The translations under genes were made by a program, and so were the position numbers. The notes beneath the pieces were generated by a model that saw only the letters and a list, made by a program, of their open reading frames with translations, was not told where the DNA came from and ran no database searches. From NCBI RefSeq assembly GCF_018326265.1, contig NZ_AP023360.1:2409501-2473500 (forward strand): a stretch of 64,000 bases of DNA, written 5' to 3'. This document shows positions 28,046 to 36,241 of this stretch, one piece after another. The DNA is from Catellatospora sp. IY07-71. Its GTDB lineage: Bacteria > Actinomycetota > Actinomycetes > Mycobacteriales > Micromonosporaceae. The stretch's first letter is position 1. Each line of letters begins with the position of its first letter.

Positions 28046-28648
28046 CTACTTTTCGGAAAGCGCACCGACCGCCCGCCGGCGCCGCCGTCGGCGCGACATC
28101 GACACGGCCCACCACACGAAGCCGATCAGGAACAGCACCACCAGGAACGGGATGATGATCGCCACCACGGAGAGCCCGGCGCTGGCGCCGTCCTCCACGG
28201 TCGACACCACCGGCGCCGCCATGCCGACGGTGGCCACGTTCAGCACCGGCCGCGCGGTCGCCTTGACGCCGTGCACCGTGAGCGCGATGAGCAGGCCGAT
28301 CACGATCGGGATCCACAGCTTCTCGGTCCACAGCGTGCCCGGGTCGGCCACCGTCACCGTCTCCGAGCCCGACCCGGCGGCGAAGGCCATGCCGCCCGCG
28401 GTCGGCCGGACCACCGTCTGCACCACGTCGTTGATGCTGTCGACCGCCGGCACCTTGTCGGCCACAAACTCGATCGCCAGGAGCACGGCCAGGATCATCA
28501 GCACCCAGCCGTTGCCCAGCCACGACCAGGCCGAAGGCAGGTTGATCAGATTCGTGTACCGGTCCAGCAGGCCGATCACCAGCAGCGGGATGTAGGCGTT
28601 GAGCCCCGCCGCGGTGGCCAGCCCCGTGCCGGTCAGTAGTTCGAGCAC
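28046..28648 (-). CDS. DUF4126-type membrane protein
   Basis: A 200-residue protein with about five membrane segments. It starts MLELLTGTGLATAAGLNAYIP, a pattern of glycines and LNAY that fits the DUF4126 family, and ends with a basic tail (MSRRRRRRRAVGALSEK). Function is unknown. The ATG at 28648 faces away from nucS; the 72-bp gap between them holds the nucS -10 hexamer. Confidence 0.8.
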   Translation of the reverse strand: MLELLTGTGLATAAGLNAYIPLLVIGLLDRYTNLINLPSAWSWLGNGWVLMILAVLLAIEFVADKVPAVDSINDVVQTVVRPTAGGMAFAAGSGSETVTVADPGTLWTEKLWIPIVIGLLIALTVHGVKATARPVLNVATVGMAAPVVSTVEDGASAGLSVVAIIIPFLVVLFLIGFVWWAVSMSRRRRRRRAVGALSEK

Positions 28649-28708
28649 GATCCCAGCATGCCCGGTCCGTGCCAGGGTATGCGAACGCTACGTCACTAAC
28701 GCGTCCCT

Positions 28709-28714
28709 TAGGCT
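28709..28714 (+). promoter_or_regulatory. -10 hexamer of the leaderless type for nucS
   Basis: TAGGCT ends 7 bases before GTG 28721, with no ribosome-binding site. Confidence 0.6.
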
Positions 28715-28720
28715 GGTTCG

Positions 28721-29380
28721 GTGCGTCTCGTCATCGCCCGGTGCACCGTCGATTACGTCGGCCGGCTCTCCTCCCACCTCCCGTCCGCCAAACGCCTGCT
28801 CATCGTGAAGGCGGACGGCTCGGTCTCGATCCACGCCGACGACCGGGCGTACAAGCCGCTCAATTGGATGAGCCCGCCCTGCCGCCTGGAGGAGTCCCCC
28901 GGCGTGTGGCGCGTGGTCAACAAGGCGGGCGAGGAGCTGCGCATCCAGCTCGAAGAGGTCTTCGAGGACAGCTCGCACGTCTTCGGCCCCGACCCCGGCC
29001 TCCAGAAGGACGGCGTCGAAGCCCACCTCCAGGAGCTGCTCGCCGCCGCCCCGCACACCTTCGGCGAGGGCTGGTGCCTGGTCCGCCGCGAGTACATGAC
29101 CGCCATCGGCCCCGTCGACCTGCTCTGCCGCGACGCCGCCGGCGCCCACGTCGCCGTCGAGATCAAGCGCCGCGGCGAGATCGACGGCGTCGAGCAGCTG
29201 ACGCGTTACCTGGAGCTGCTCAACCGCGACCCCTTGCTCGCCCCCGTGGCAGGCGTCTTCGCCGCCCAGGAGATCAAGCCCCAAGCCCGGGTCCTCGCCG
29301 AAGACCGCGGCATCCGCTGCGTCGTAGTCGACTACGACCGCCTCCGCGGCACCAAGAAGGACGAACTGACCCTCTTCTAG
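28721..29380 (+). CDS. nucS: Mismatch-specific endonuclease NucS (EndoMS)
   Basis: Cleaves both strands at base mismatches and provides MutS/MutL-independent mismatch repair in actinobacteria. The 219-residue protein has the N-terminal DNA-binding/dimer domain and a C-terminal RecB-like nuclease with Asp133 (GPVDLLCRD) and Glu147-x-Lys149 (VAVEIKRRG). The C-terminus ends DELTLF, as expected for the sliding-clamp-binding tail of this family. The position in a block with epimerase, thiolase and TPR thioredoxin genes agrees with mycobacterial Rv1321-Rv1324. The start is GTG 28721 and the mRNA is probably leaderless. Confidence 0.95.
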   Translation: MRLVIARCTVDYVGRLSSHLPSAKRLLIVKADGSVSIHADDRAYKPLNWMSPPCRLEESPGVWRVVNKAGEELRIQLEEVFEDSSHVFGPDPGLQKDGVEAHLQELLAAAPHTFGEGWCLVRREYMTAIGPVDLLCRDAAGAHVAVEIKRRGEIDGVEQLTRYLELLNRDPLLAPVAGVFAAQEIKPQARVLAEDRGIRCVVVDYDRLRGTKKDELTLF

Positions 29381-29386
29381 TGCGTC

Positions 29387-29453
29387 GATCTTGCGTGAAC
29401 TGTGGGTGCGACACGCGCCAAAGGGACGAATCCCTAACAGTTCGCGCAAGATC
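29387..29453. repeat. Palindromic element family C, copy 1 (67 bp)
   Basis: Starts GATCTTGCGTGAACTGTG and ends CAGTTCGCGCAAGATC, with an inner hairpin near CGCCAAAGGGACG. It lies between the convergent nucS and aldehyde dehydrogenase genes; the arms extend a little further as GCGTC/GACGC. Confidence 0.9.
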
Positions 29454-29476
29454 GACGCGATCTTGGGGTTGCGAGG

Positions 29477-30976
29477 TCAGCGGGAGCGGCCGTGGAGCAG
29501 CTTGACGATGCTCAGGGCCAGCTTTACGCCGGAGGGTTTGCGGTCGAAGGTGAGCAGGGCGGGGATGCTGGGGAGGCGGCGGCGGGCGATGGCCTTGGCG
29601 CGGCCGAACTCGCGGAGGCCGTCGGCGCCGTGGATGCGGCCGAAGCCGGAGGCGCCGACGCCGCCGAACGGCAGCGTGGGCAGCACCGCGAACGAGAACG
29701 CCGAGTTCACCGCGGTCATGCCGGTACGCAGCCGGCGGGCGATCGCCATGCCCTGACGCTTGGAGAACACCGCCGAGCCGAGGCCGTACTCGGTGTCGTT
29801 GGCCAGGGCGACCGCCTCCTCGACGCCGGCCACCTTGGTGACCGTGATCGTCGGGCCGAACGTCTCCTCGCGCACCGCCGCCGAACTCTCCGGCACGTCC
29901 ACCAGCACGGTGGGCTTGACGTACGCCCCGCGTACCGAGTCCGGGCCGCCGACCAGGGCGCGGCCGCCGCTGCTCAGCGCGTCCTCGATGTGCCGGGCGA
30001 TGATGTCGCGCTGGCCGGGCATGGTGATCGGGCCGACCTGCTCGCCGACCGTGAGCTGCTCGGTGCGGGCCACCAGCTTCGCCACGAACGCGTCGTACAC
30101 CCGCTCGTGCACGTACGCCCGCTCGATGCCGACGCAGGCCTGGCCCGCGTTGAAGTTGGCGCCCCACGCCGCCGCCTCGGCCGCCGCGTCCAGGTCGGCG
30201 TCCTCGGCCACGATCAGGGCGTCCTTGCCGCCGCACTCGATCAGCACGGGAGTCAGCGATTCGGCGCAGGCCGCCATCACCTTCGCGCCGGTGCGCCCGG
30301 AGCCGGTGAAGGCCAGCTTGTCCACGCCGGAGCGGCACAGCGCCGCGCCGACCTCGCCGGTGCCGTGCACGATCTGCAGCACCGGGTGCTCCGGCACGAT
30401 CTGCGCGAAGGCGTCCACGTAGAACTGGCCGATCGCGGGGGTGTACTCGCTGGGCTTGAAGACCACCGCGTTGCCCGCGGCCAGCGCGTACGCGATCGAG
30501 CCGAACGGGGTGAAGATCGGGAAGTTCCACGGGCCGATCACGCCGATGACGCCGTACGGCTGGTACTCCAGATGCGCCGCGTACTCCGGCTGCAGCAGCG
30601 AGCCGCGCACCCGGCGCGGGCCGAGCACCTTGCGCGCGTGCTTGGCGGCCCAGGCGGCGTGGTCGACCGAGACCACGACCTCCAGCAGCGCCTCGTCGAC
30701 CGGCTTGCCGCCCTCGCGGTGGATCAGCTCGGCCAGCTCCTCGATCCGGTTGACCAGCAGGCTGCGCCAGGCCAGCAGGCGGCGGCGGCGCTCGCGCCAG
30801 CCCAGCCCGGCCCACCAGGCGGAGGCCGCGCGGGCCCGATCGACGGCGGCCTGCACGTCCGCGGCGGAGGCGACGGGGAGGCGTGCCACCTCGTCACCGG
30901 TGGCGGGATTCGTCGAGATCAGCTCGCCGTCCTCGACGACGCTGGCGCCGGGCGGCAGGGAAGCGGTGGTGGTCAC
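29477..30976 (-). CDS. NAD(P)-dependent aldehyde dehydrogenase
   Basis: Oxidises an aldehyde to the carboxylic acid. The 499-residue protein has the family Rossmann motif FTGSGRTG (223-230), the general base Glu247 in LIECGGKD, the nucleophile Cys281 in FNAGQACVGIERAYV, and EETFGPTITV. The closest named group is probably succinate-semialdehyde/acyl aldehyde dehydrogenase, but the substrate cannot be fixed. GTG 30976 is preceded by a TAGACT hexamer ending 7 bases upstream, the leaderless pattern. The C-terminal tail after residue 460 is basic and longer than in soluble family members, possibly membrane-associated. Confidence 0.9.
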   Translation of the reverse strand: MTTTASLPPGASVVEDGELISTNPATGDEVARLPVASAADVQAAVDRARAASAWWAGLGWRERRRRLLAWRSLLVNRIEELAELIHREGGKPVDEALLEVVVSVDHAAWAAKHARKVLGPRRVRGSLLQPEYAAHLEYQPYGVIGVIGPWNFPIFTPFGSIAYALAAGNAVVFKPSEYTPAIGQFYVDAFAQIVPEHPVLQIVHGTGEVGAALCRSGVDKLAFTGSGRTGAKVMAACAESLTPVLIECGGKDALIVAEDADLDAAAEAAAWGANFNAGQACVGIERAYVHERVYDAFVAKLVARTEQLTVGEQVGPITMPGQRDIIARHIEDALSSGGRALVGGPDSVRGAYVKPTVLVDVPESSAAVREETFGPTITVTKVAGVEEAVALANDTEYGLGSAVFSKRQGMAIARRLRTGMTAVNSAFSFAVLPTLPFGGVGASGFGRIHGADGLREFGRAKAIARRRLPSIPALLTFDRKPSGVKLALSIVKLLHGRSR

Positions 30977-30982
30977 GGCCGC

Positions 30983-30988
30983 AGTCTA
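30983..30988 (-). promoter_or_regulatory. -10 hexamer of the leaderless type for the aldehyde dehydrogenase
   Basis: TAGACT on the minus strand ends 7 bases before GTG 30976. Confidence 0.55.
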
Positions 30989-31037
30989 GGCCTACCCGTG
31001 AGTAATCCGAAACATCTTCGCGGCCGGTCCTTGCCGG

Positions 31038-31730
31038 TCAGGCGGGTCGGGTGACGTGCTCCTCGACGAGCCGGGCGGCCACCGCCGACGGGTCGGGCAG
31101 CTCGTCGTTCTCGTACAGGTCCAGGAAGCGCTGCCGCCCGGCGAAGTCGGCGGACCGGATGGTCTCCTGCATCCCCGTGTCCATCACGCCGGGGTTGACC
31201 ACCTCGACCCGCACCCGGGGATCGTCCTTGTACTGCTCGGCCAGGTGGGCGAAGAACTCCTCGGCTCCGCGCTTGGTCGCCGAGTACGCCGACCAGCCGT
31301 CGATGATCCGGTGTGCCGCGCCCGACGACACGAACATCACCAGCACGTCGCGAGCCGTGTCCGGCAGCGCGGCCAGCAGCGAGTTGGTCAGCAGGATCGG
31401 CGCGGTCAGGTTGACCGCCACAGCCGTGGCGAGATCGTCCACCGCCAGGTCGCCGATCCGCCCGATCGGATCGACCACGGCCGCGTTGTGGATCAGGATC
31501 ACCTCGTCCGCGTCGGCGAGCGTCTCGCTCAGCTCGGCGGCGTGCGGCATGCTCGCGGGCTCGGCCAGGTCGCAGTGCCGCAGGATCAGGCGGGGCCCGG
31601 CGGCGATGCGCTGCGCGTCGCTGAACGTGCGCCCGAGCGCCACGACGACCGTCTCCGGGTCGGTCTCGAACTGGTTGACCAGGGCCTCGCCCAGGCCGCG
31701 GGACACCCCGGTGATCACCACATAGCGCAC
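31038..31730 (-). CDS. Short-chain dehydrogenase/reductase (sepiapterin-reductase-like)
   Basis: NAD(P)H-dependent oxidoreductase of 230 residues. The cofactor loop TGVSRGLG is at 7-14, followed by HNAAV, and the catalytic YSATK with a preceding Ser in MFVSSGAAH. GVMDTGM near the C-terminus resembles the sepiapterin/BLI-3-like SDR subgroup. GTG 31730 is preferred over GTG 31736, because the -10 hexamer TAATCT ends 8 bases before it and the product then starts MRYVVITG as in related SDRs. Substrate unknown. Confidence 0.87.
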   Translation of the reverse strand: MRYVVITGVSRGLGEALVNQFETDPETVVVALGRTFSDAQRIAAGPRLILRHCDLAEPASMPHAAELSETLADADEVILIHNAAVVDPIGRIGDLAVDDLATAVAVNLTAPILLTNSLLAALPDTARDVLVMFVSSGAAHRIIDGWSAYSATKRGAEEFFAHLAEQYKDDPRVRVEVVNPGVMDTGMQETIRSADFAGRQRFLDLYENDELPDPSAVAARLVEEHVTRPA

Positions 31731-31737
31731 GAGCACA

Positions 31738-31743
31738 AGATTA
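31738..31743 (-). promoter_or_regulatory. -10 hexamer of the leaderless type for the SDR gene
   Basis: TAATCT on the minus strand, 7 nt before GTG 31730. Confidence 0.5.
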
Positions 31744-31774
31744 GTGCGTTCAGCGCATCAGCAACTCGATCGGG

Positions 31775-31814
31775 TCGCACCCAGCGGCGGACGACTGTCC
31801 GCCGCCGGGTGCGA
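31775..31814 (-). terminator. Hairpin terminator after the RNA ligase gene
   Basis: TCGCACCC pairs with GGGTGCGA and CGGCGGAC with GTCCGCCG around a GACT loop. It begins 4 bp after the RNA ligase stop and has no T run. Confidence 0.7.
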
Positions 31815-31817
31815 TGG

Positions 31818-32903
31818 TCACTCGTACTCGGTGCCGCCCTTGCGGGTCAGGTAGGCGGGGGACACCAGCTTGCCGATGGCGCGGCCGCCGGTCACGGCGC
31901 TGTAGCGCTCCGGCGCGGTCCGGACCACCAGGCCCTCGCGCAGGTTCGCGCCGGTGCCGGACACCGTCTCGACGCCCTCGGCGAGCGCGGTCAGCGCCGC
32001 CTCGTCGTACGCGCCCCGGAACAGCACCGGCACCAGCGGCACCCCGTGCGCCTGGGCGAGCGGGGCGTACTCGTCCAGCCCCAGCCAGCGCACGCCGTCC
32101 CCGGTGTCCACGGCGACGTCGAACACGGCGTAGCCGGGCCGCACGCCCGCGTTGGCGCCGTACGGCAGGTCCTGCACGCCGCGGCCGAACACCTCGCCGA
32201 ACACGCCCACCCGGCTCGCGCCGAACGCCTCGGCGACCGCCGCCGCGAAGGCGGGCACGCCGTAGGTGCGGATCGCGCGCCAGTAGAGGTTGTGCGGCGC
32301 CTCCTTGATGGCCAGGCGCTGCTTGCCGAAGCCCTTGGAGGACGCGTACACCTCGCCGGTGGTGGCGATCAGCGTCATCAGCGTGGCCGAGCCGTGGATC
32401 TTCTCGGTGGCGATCACCTGCTCGCCCGGGACGAACAGGTCCGGGTAGCGGCGGATGTTCTCCACCTCCAGCCAGGGCAGCAGGTCGGGCGCGGGCGCCA
32501 TGTCGCCGGCCAGGTGCACCGGCACCGGCGGCACCCACTTGACCACGCCGAGCAGTTCGGCGAAGTCCGTCCCGGCGGTGGCCGCCGCGGTCAGGTCCGT
32601 GTCGGCCAGCGCCTTCGGGCGGCAGACGATGCCCTGGGACAGCTCGCCGCGCAGGCGTACCGCGGTGATGCGGTCCTTGTTCGCGCCCGCGAGGCGGCCG
32701 GTGAGGCCCAGCTCGGCGATGAGCGGCTCCGGTAGCACGGAGCCCTCGGGCAGGTAGACGGCGTGGTCGCCGGTGCGGTACGCGCCCTTGGCGACCACGG
32801 CGCGCAGCCGTCCCACCTCGGCGAGCTCGAGCGCGTCGGCGTTGGGGTGCGGGTGGATCACCAGCCGTTCCGCGGTGACCTTGAGAGTCGACATGCCGAG
32901 CAT
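31818..32903 (-). CDS. RNA ligase of the Deinococcus Rnl5 type
   Basis: ATP-dependent RNA end-joining enzyme by family. The 361-residue protein has an N-terminal OB-fold-like domain (about 5-140), then a nucleotidyltransferase domain with motif I EKIHGS (adenylated Lys168), motif III region VGVFGEVFG, motif IV REGLVVR and motif V KLVSPAYL. This order, with the OB domain in front, is the layout of DraRnl/Rnl5, which seals nicks in 3'-OH/5'-phosphate RNA on a template. The start could be ATG 32903 or ATG 32894. No partner genes (kinase, cyclase, RtcB) are adjacent, so the biological substrate is unknown. Confidence 0.85.
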   Translation of the reverse strand: MLGMSTLKVTAERLVIHPHPNADALELAEVGRLRAVVAKGAYRTGDHAVYLPEGSVLPEPLIAELGLTGRLAGANKDRITAVRLRGELSQGIVCRPKALADTDLTAAATAGTDFAELLGVVKWVPPVPVHLAGDMAPAPDLLPWLEVENIRRYPDLFVPGEQVIATEKIHGSATLMTLIATTGEVYASSKGFGKQRLAIKEAPHNLYWRAIRTYGVPAFAAAVAEAFGASRVGVFGEVFGRGVQDLPYGANAGVRPGYAVFDVAVDTGDGVRWLGLDEYAPLAQAHGVPLVPVLFRGAYDEAALTALAEGVETVSGTGANLREGLVVRTAPERYSAVTGGRAIGKLVSPAYLTRKGGTEYE

Positions 32904-33030
32904 GGTCCCGATCCGGGCCGCCTCCCGGCAACGCGATTACCACCCCGCGCCTGATTATGTGGTCCGGCACCACTGCCCGGGCAGGCGCGATGTGGCAGCA
33001 TCCGCGACACGGACCAGGGGAGGAGCGGCG

Positions 33031-33924
33031 ATGAGTGCGGTGTCCGAGGTGGCGTACCGGCTGGAGAGCGTGCCCGTGCGCGGCGGTGAGCTGCGGGTGG
33101 GCGTGTGGGGTGAGCGCGGCCCGGTCGTGGTGGCCGTGCACGGCATCACCTCGTCGCACGTCGCCTGGACGATGGTGGCGCAGGAGCTGGGCCGCGACCA
33201 CCGGCTCGTCGCGGTGGACCTGCGCGGGCGGGGCGGCAGCCGGGAGCTGCCCGGCCCCTACGGCATGGCCGAGCACGCCGCGGACGTCGCCGCGGTGATC
33301 GGGGCGTACGCCGACGGCCCCGTCCCGCTGGCCGGGCACTCCATGGGCGGCTTCGTCGCCGCCGAGACCGCTCGGCGCCATCCGGAGCTGGTGGAGCGCC
33401 TGATCCTGGTCGACGGCGGCGCGCCGCTGCCGCTGCCGCCGGGCGTGGACCCGTCGGCCGGGCCGGAGGTGCTGGAGAAGGCGATCGCGGACACGGTCGG
33501 CGCGGTGTTCGCGCGGCTGGACATGACGTTCCCGAGCCGGGCCGAGCACGCGGCGCTGTGGCGGGCGCACCCGTCCTTCGACCCGTGGCCGGAGGGTGCG
33601 GACGCGTACATCGCGTACGACCTGGTGGGTGAGGAGCCGGAGCTGCGGCCGGCGTGCCGGATGGAGGCGGCGGTGCGCGACGGCCAGGACCTGTACGCGC
33701 TGCCGGGGATGGCCCCGGCGGCGCTGCCCCGCCCGGCGCTGTTCCTGCGCGCCCCGCGCGGCATGTTCAACCAGCCCGACGCCCCGCTCTACACCCCGGG
33801 CCGGGCCGCCGAGTGGCTGCCGGGCACGGTCGAGCGCGACGTCCCGGACGTCAACCACTACACGATCACCATCGGCCGGGCGGGCGCCGCGACCGTCGCC
33901 GCCGCGATCCGGGACGCCGCCTGA
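33031..33924 (+). CDS. Alpha/beta-hydrolase
   Basis: A 297-residue serine hydrolase. The oxyanion segment is VAVHGITSS, the nucleophile elbow GHSMGG (Ser104), and the likely catalytic histidine lies in DVNHYTITIG close to the C-terminus. The layout resembles epoxide hydrolase/lipase-like members, but no substrate can be assigned. ATG 33031 has GGGGAGGAG just upstream. It is divergent from the RNA ligase gene and upstream of the double-length dehydrogenase, which has its own promoter signals. Confidence 0.86.
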   Translation: MSAVSEVAYRLESVPVRGGELRVGVWGERGPVVVAVHGITSSHVAWTMVAQELGRDHRLVAVDLRGRGGSRELPGPYGMAEHAADVAAVIGAYADGPVPLAGHSMGGFVAAETARRHPELVERLILVDGGAPLPLPPGVDPSAGPEVLEKAIADTVGAVFARLDMTFPSRAEHAALWRAHPSFDPWPEGADAYIAYDLVGEEPELRPACRMEAAVRDGQDLYALPGMAPAALPRPALFLRAPRGMFNQPDAPLYTPGRAAEWLPGTVERDVPDVNHYTITIGRAGAATVAAAIRDAA

Positions 33925-34007
33925 CCCGATCCCGGTAGGCTCACGAGTGGCTATGTTCACTTCGGCCACACGATGTGCGATCGCAGGCCCCGTGGCAGAC
34001 TCCCGAG

Positions 34008-34013
34008 TAACCT
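34008..34013 (+). promoter_or_regulatory. Candidate -10 hexamer for the fused dehydrogenase gene (TAACCT)
   Basis: TAACCT overlaps the left end of operator-like site 3 and predicts a short leader of about 15 nt with a GGGAG ribosome-binding site. Confidence 0.5.
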
Positions 34014-34027
34014 TAGCGATCGTTCGG
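34012..34027. promoter_or_regulatory. Operator-like palindrome, site 3 (fused 3-hydroxyacyl-CoA dehydrogenase)
   Basis: CTTAGCGATCGTTCGG sits 8 bp before the start codon and overlaps both the -10 hexamer and the ribosome-binding site region. Confidence 0.7.
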
Positions 34028-34035
34028 GAGATGGG

Positions 34036-35829
34036 ATGGGCACTGTGGCTCGCGAGATCAACACGGTGGGTGTGGTCGGCCTCGGCACCATGGGCGCCGG
34101 CATCGTCGAGGTGTTCGCGCGCAACGGCCTGAACGTGGTGGCCGTCGAGATCAGCGAGGGCGCGCTGGAGCGCGGCCGGGCCAACCTCACCGGCTCCACC
34201 GACCGCGCGGTGGCCAAGGGCAAGCTCTCCGAGTCCGACCGGGACGCGCTGCACGCGCGGGTCGACTTCCAGGTCGGCCTGGCCGCCCTGCACAGCGTCG
34301 ACTTCGTGATCGAGGCGGTGCCCGAGCACCTGGACCTCAAGCAGGCGATCTTCGCCGAGCTGGACAAGGTCTGCCCGCCGCACACCATCCTCGCCACCAA
34401 CACCAGCTCGCTGTCGGTCACCGAGATCTCGGTCGCCACCCACCGGCCCAACCAGGTGATCGGCGTCCACTTCTTCAACCCCGCGCCGGTGATGAAGCTC
34501 GTCGAGATCATCCGGACCGTGGTGACCGCGCCCGAGGTCGTCGCCGACGTGGAAGCGCTGTGCGCCCGCCTCGGCAAGGTCGACGTCACCATCAGCGACC
34601 GGGCCGGCTTCATCGCCAACGCGCTGCTGTTCGGCTACCTGAACCACGCCGTGACCATGTTCGAGAACCACTACGCCACCCGCGAGGACATCGACGCGGC
34701 CATGAAGCAGGGCTGCGGCCTGCCCATGGGCCCGCTCGCGCTGATGGACCTGATCGGCCTCGACACGGCGTACGAGATCCTCGACACGATGTACCGCCGC
34801 GGCGGCCGCGACCGCCGCCACGCGCCCGCGCCGCTGCTCAAGCAGATGGTCACCGCGGGCCTGCTGGGCCGCAAGTCCGGCCGCGGCTTCTACACGTACG
34901 AGAAGGCGGGCTCGCCCGTCGTCGTCGCAGACGAGCTGACCCCGGCCGCCGGGGAGCGGGCCGCGGGCGTGCGTCCGGTCGGCACCGTCGGCGTCGTCGG
35001 CTCCGGCACCATGGCCACCGGCATCATCGAGGTGTTCGCCAAGGCCGGGTATGAGGTGCTCAGCGTGACCCGCGGCGCGGAGAAGTCCGCGAAGGTCTGC
35101 GAGTCCGTGAAGACCTCGCTCAACAAGGGCGTGGTGCGCGGCAAGCTCACCGAGGCCGAGCGCGACGCCGCCGTGGGCCGGATCACCTGGTCCACCAACC
35201 TCGACCACCTCGCCGACGTGGACCTGGTCGTCGAGGCCGTGGTGGAGGAGCTGAGCGTCAAGAAGGCCCTGTTCGCCAGCCTCGACGAGATCTGCAAGCC
35301 CGGCACCGTGCTGGCCACCACCACGTCCAGCCTGCCGGTGGTCGAATGCGCCATGGCCACGCACCGCCCCGCCGACGTGGTCGGCCTGCACTTCTTCAAC
35401 CCCGCCCAGGTGATGCCGCTGGTCGAGGTGGTCAGCACCATCCGCACCAGCCAGGCCGTCCTGGACACCGCGAACGCCGTGGTGGCCAGCCTGGGCAAGA
35501 CCGCGGTGGGCTGCGCCGACCGGGCCGGCTTCATCGTCAACGCGCTGCTCTTCCCGTACCTGAACGACGCGGTGAAGATGCTGGAGGCCAGCTACTCCAG
35601 CGCCGACGACATCGACGCCGCCATGAAGCTCGGCTGCGGCTACCCCATGGGCCCGTTCGAGCTGCTCGACGTGGTCGGCCTGGACGTGTCGCTGGCCATC
35701 CAGCGCGAGCTGTACCTGGAGCTGCGCGAGCCCGGCTTCTCCCCGGCCCCGCTGCTGGAGCACCTGGTCACCGCCGGCTACCTCGGCCGCAAGACCGGCC
35801 GCGGCTTCCGCGACCACACCCACCGCTGA
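34036..35829 (+). CDS. Double-length 3-hydroxybutyryl-CoA dehydrogenase (tandem fusion)
   Basis: A 597-residue protein made of two complete 3-hydroxyacyl-CoA dehydrogenase units. The first has GLGTMGAG near residue 15, HFFNPAPVMKLVEI and LGRKSGRGFYTY (to about 293). The second repeats these as GSGTMATG (about 320), HFFNPAQVMPLVEV and LGRKTGRGF. The second nucleotide loop has Ala for the first-unit Gly (MGAG to MATG), and TTSSLP replaces TNTSSL, so the halves may differ in activity. The likely role is acetoacetyl-CoA/3-hydroxybutyryl-CoA conversion, supported by an ethylmalonyl-set operator right at its promoter. ATG 34036 follows GGGAG. Confidence 0.9.
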   Translation: MGTVAREINTVGVVGLGTMGAGIVEVFARNGLNVVAVEISEGALERGRANLTGSTDRAVAKGKLSESDRDALHARVDFQVGLAALHSVDFVIEAVPEHLDLKQAIFAELDKVCPPHTILATNTSSLSVTEISVATHRPNQVIGVHFFNPAPVMKLVEIIRTVVTAPEVVADVEALCARLGKVDVTISDRAGFIANALLFGYLNHAVTMFENHYATREDIDAAMKQGCGLPMGPLALMDLIGLDTAYEILDTMYRRGGRDRRHAPAPLLKQMVTAGLLGRKSGRGFYTYEKAGSPVVVADELTPAAGERAAGVRPVGTVGVVGSGTMATGIIEVFAKAGYEVLSVTRGAEKSAKVCESVKTSLNKGVVRGKLTEAERDAAVGRITWSTNLDHLADVDLVVEAVVEELSVKKALFASLDEICKPGTVLATTTSSLPVVECAMATHRPADVVGLHFFNPAQVMPLVEVVSTIRTSQAVLDTANAVVASLGKTAVGCADRAGFIVNALLFPYLNDAVKMLEASYSSADDIDAAMKLGCGYPMGPFELLDVVGLDVSLAIQRELYLELREPGFSPAPLLEHLVTAGYLGRKTGRGFRDHTHR

Positions 35830-35838
35830 GCCACACCG

Positions 35839-35844
35839 TACTGT
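35839..35844 (+). promoter_or_regulatory. -10 hexamer of the leaderless type (TACTGT)
   Basis: Ends 8 bases before ATG 35852. A weak TTGAGGA between them could also act as a ribosome-binding site. Confidence 0.4.
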
Positions 35845-35851
35845 TGAGGAC

Positions 35852-36175
35852 ATGAGTCCGCGTCGGAACCACAGGGATCGCCCCGAGCGCGATCTCGACG
35901 AGGCCATGTCCCGGCGCGGGATCGAGCACGTACGCGACGATCCGGACGGTGAATTCACCGTCCGGCATCTGAGCGGGGAGACGTCGGACAAGACGTACCG
36001 GTGCCCGGGGTGTCATCAGGAGATCCGGCCGGGGGTGCCGCACGTGGTGGCGTGGCCGTCGGAGGGCTGGGGTGACGCTGGCGACCGGCGGCACTGGCAC
36101 ACGAACTGCTGGCGCAGTCGCCACCAGCGCAAACCCAACATCGAACGGTCCCGCAACGCGCCCCGTTACGGCTGA
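35852..36175 (+). CDS. Small zinc-ribbon-like protein, unknown function
   Basis: A 107-residue, highly charged protein. A YRCPGCHQE pair and a later HWHTNCW give CxxC plus H/C spacing that could hold one zinc ion (Cys55/Cys58 region and His86/Cys89 region). Orthologues in actinobacteria are often labelled ATP/GTP-binding, but I see no P-loop. It follows the fused dehydrogenase by 22 bp yet has its own -10 hexamer. Confidence 0.75.
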   Translation: MSPRRNHRDRPERDLDEAMSRRGIEHVRDDPDGEFTVRHLSGETSDKTYRCPGCHQEIRPGVPHVVAWPSEGWGDAGDRRHWHTNCWRSRHQRKPNIERSRNAPRYG

Positions 36176-36229
36176 GCGCGGGGATGTGACGACCGCGACG
36201 GTGGGGGGTTCCGCGGGGGCTCGCGCGGG

Positions 36230-36235
36230 CAGACT
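36230..36235 (+). promoter_or_regulatory. Variant -10 hexamer (CAGACT) before the hydrolase at 36242
   Basis: Differs from TAGACT by one base and ends 7 bases before GTG 36242; no ribosome-binding site is present. Confidence 0.35.
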
Positions 36236-36241
36236 GTAGGC

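Noticed and set aside
31750..35991. Open frame of more than 1,400 codons on the minus strand across the RNA ligase, hydrolase and fused dehydrogenase genes
   Set aside because: It is a high-GC shadow frame; its product is Arg/His/Gln/Gly-rich with no motif, and the opposite and alternative frames encode well-conserved enzymes.
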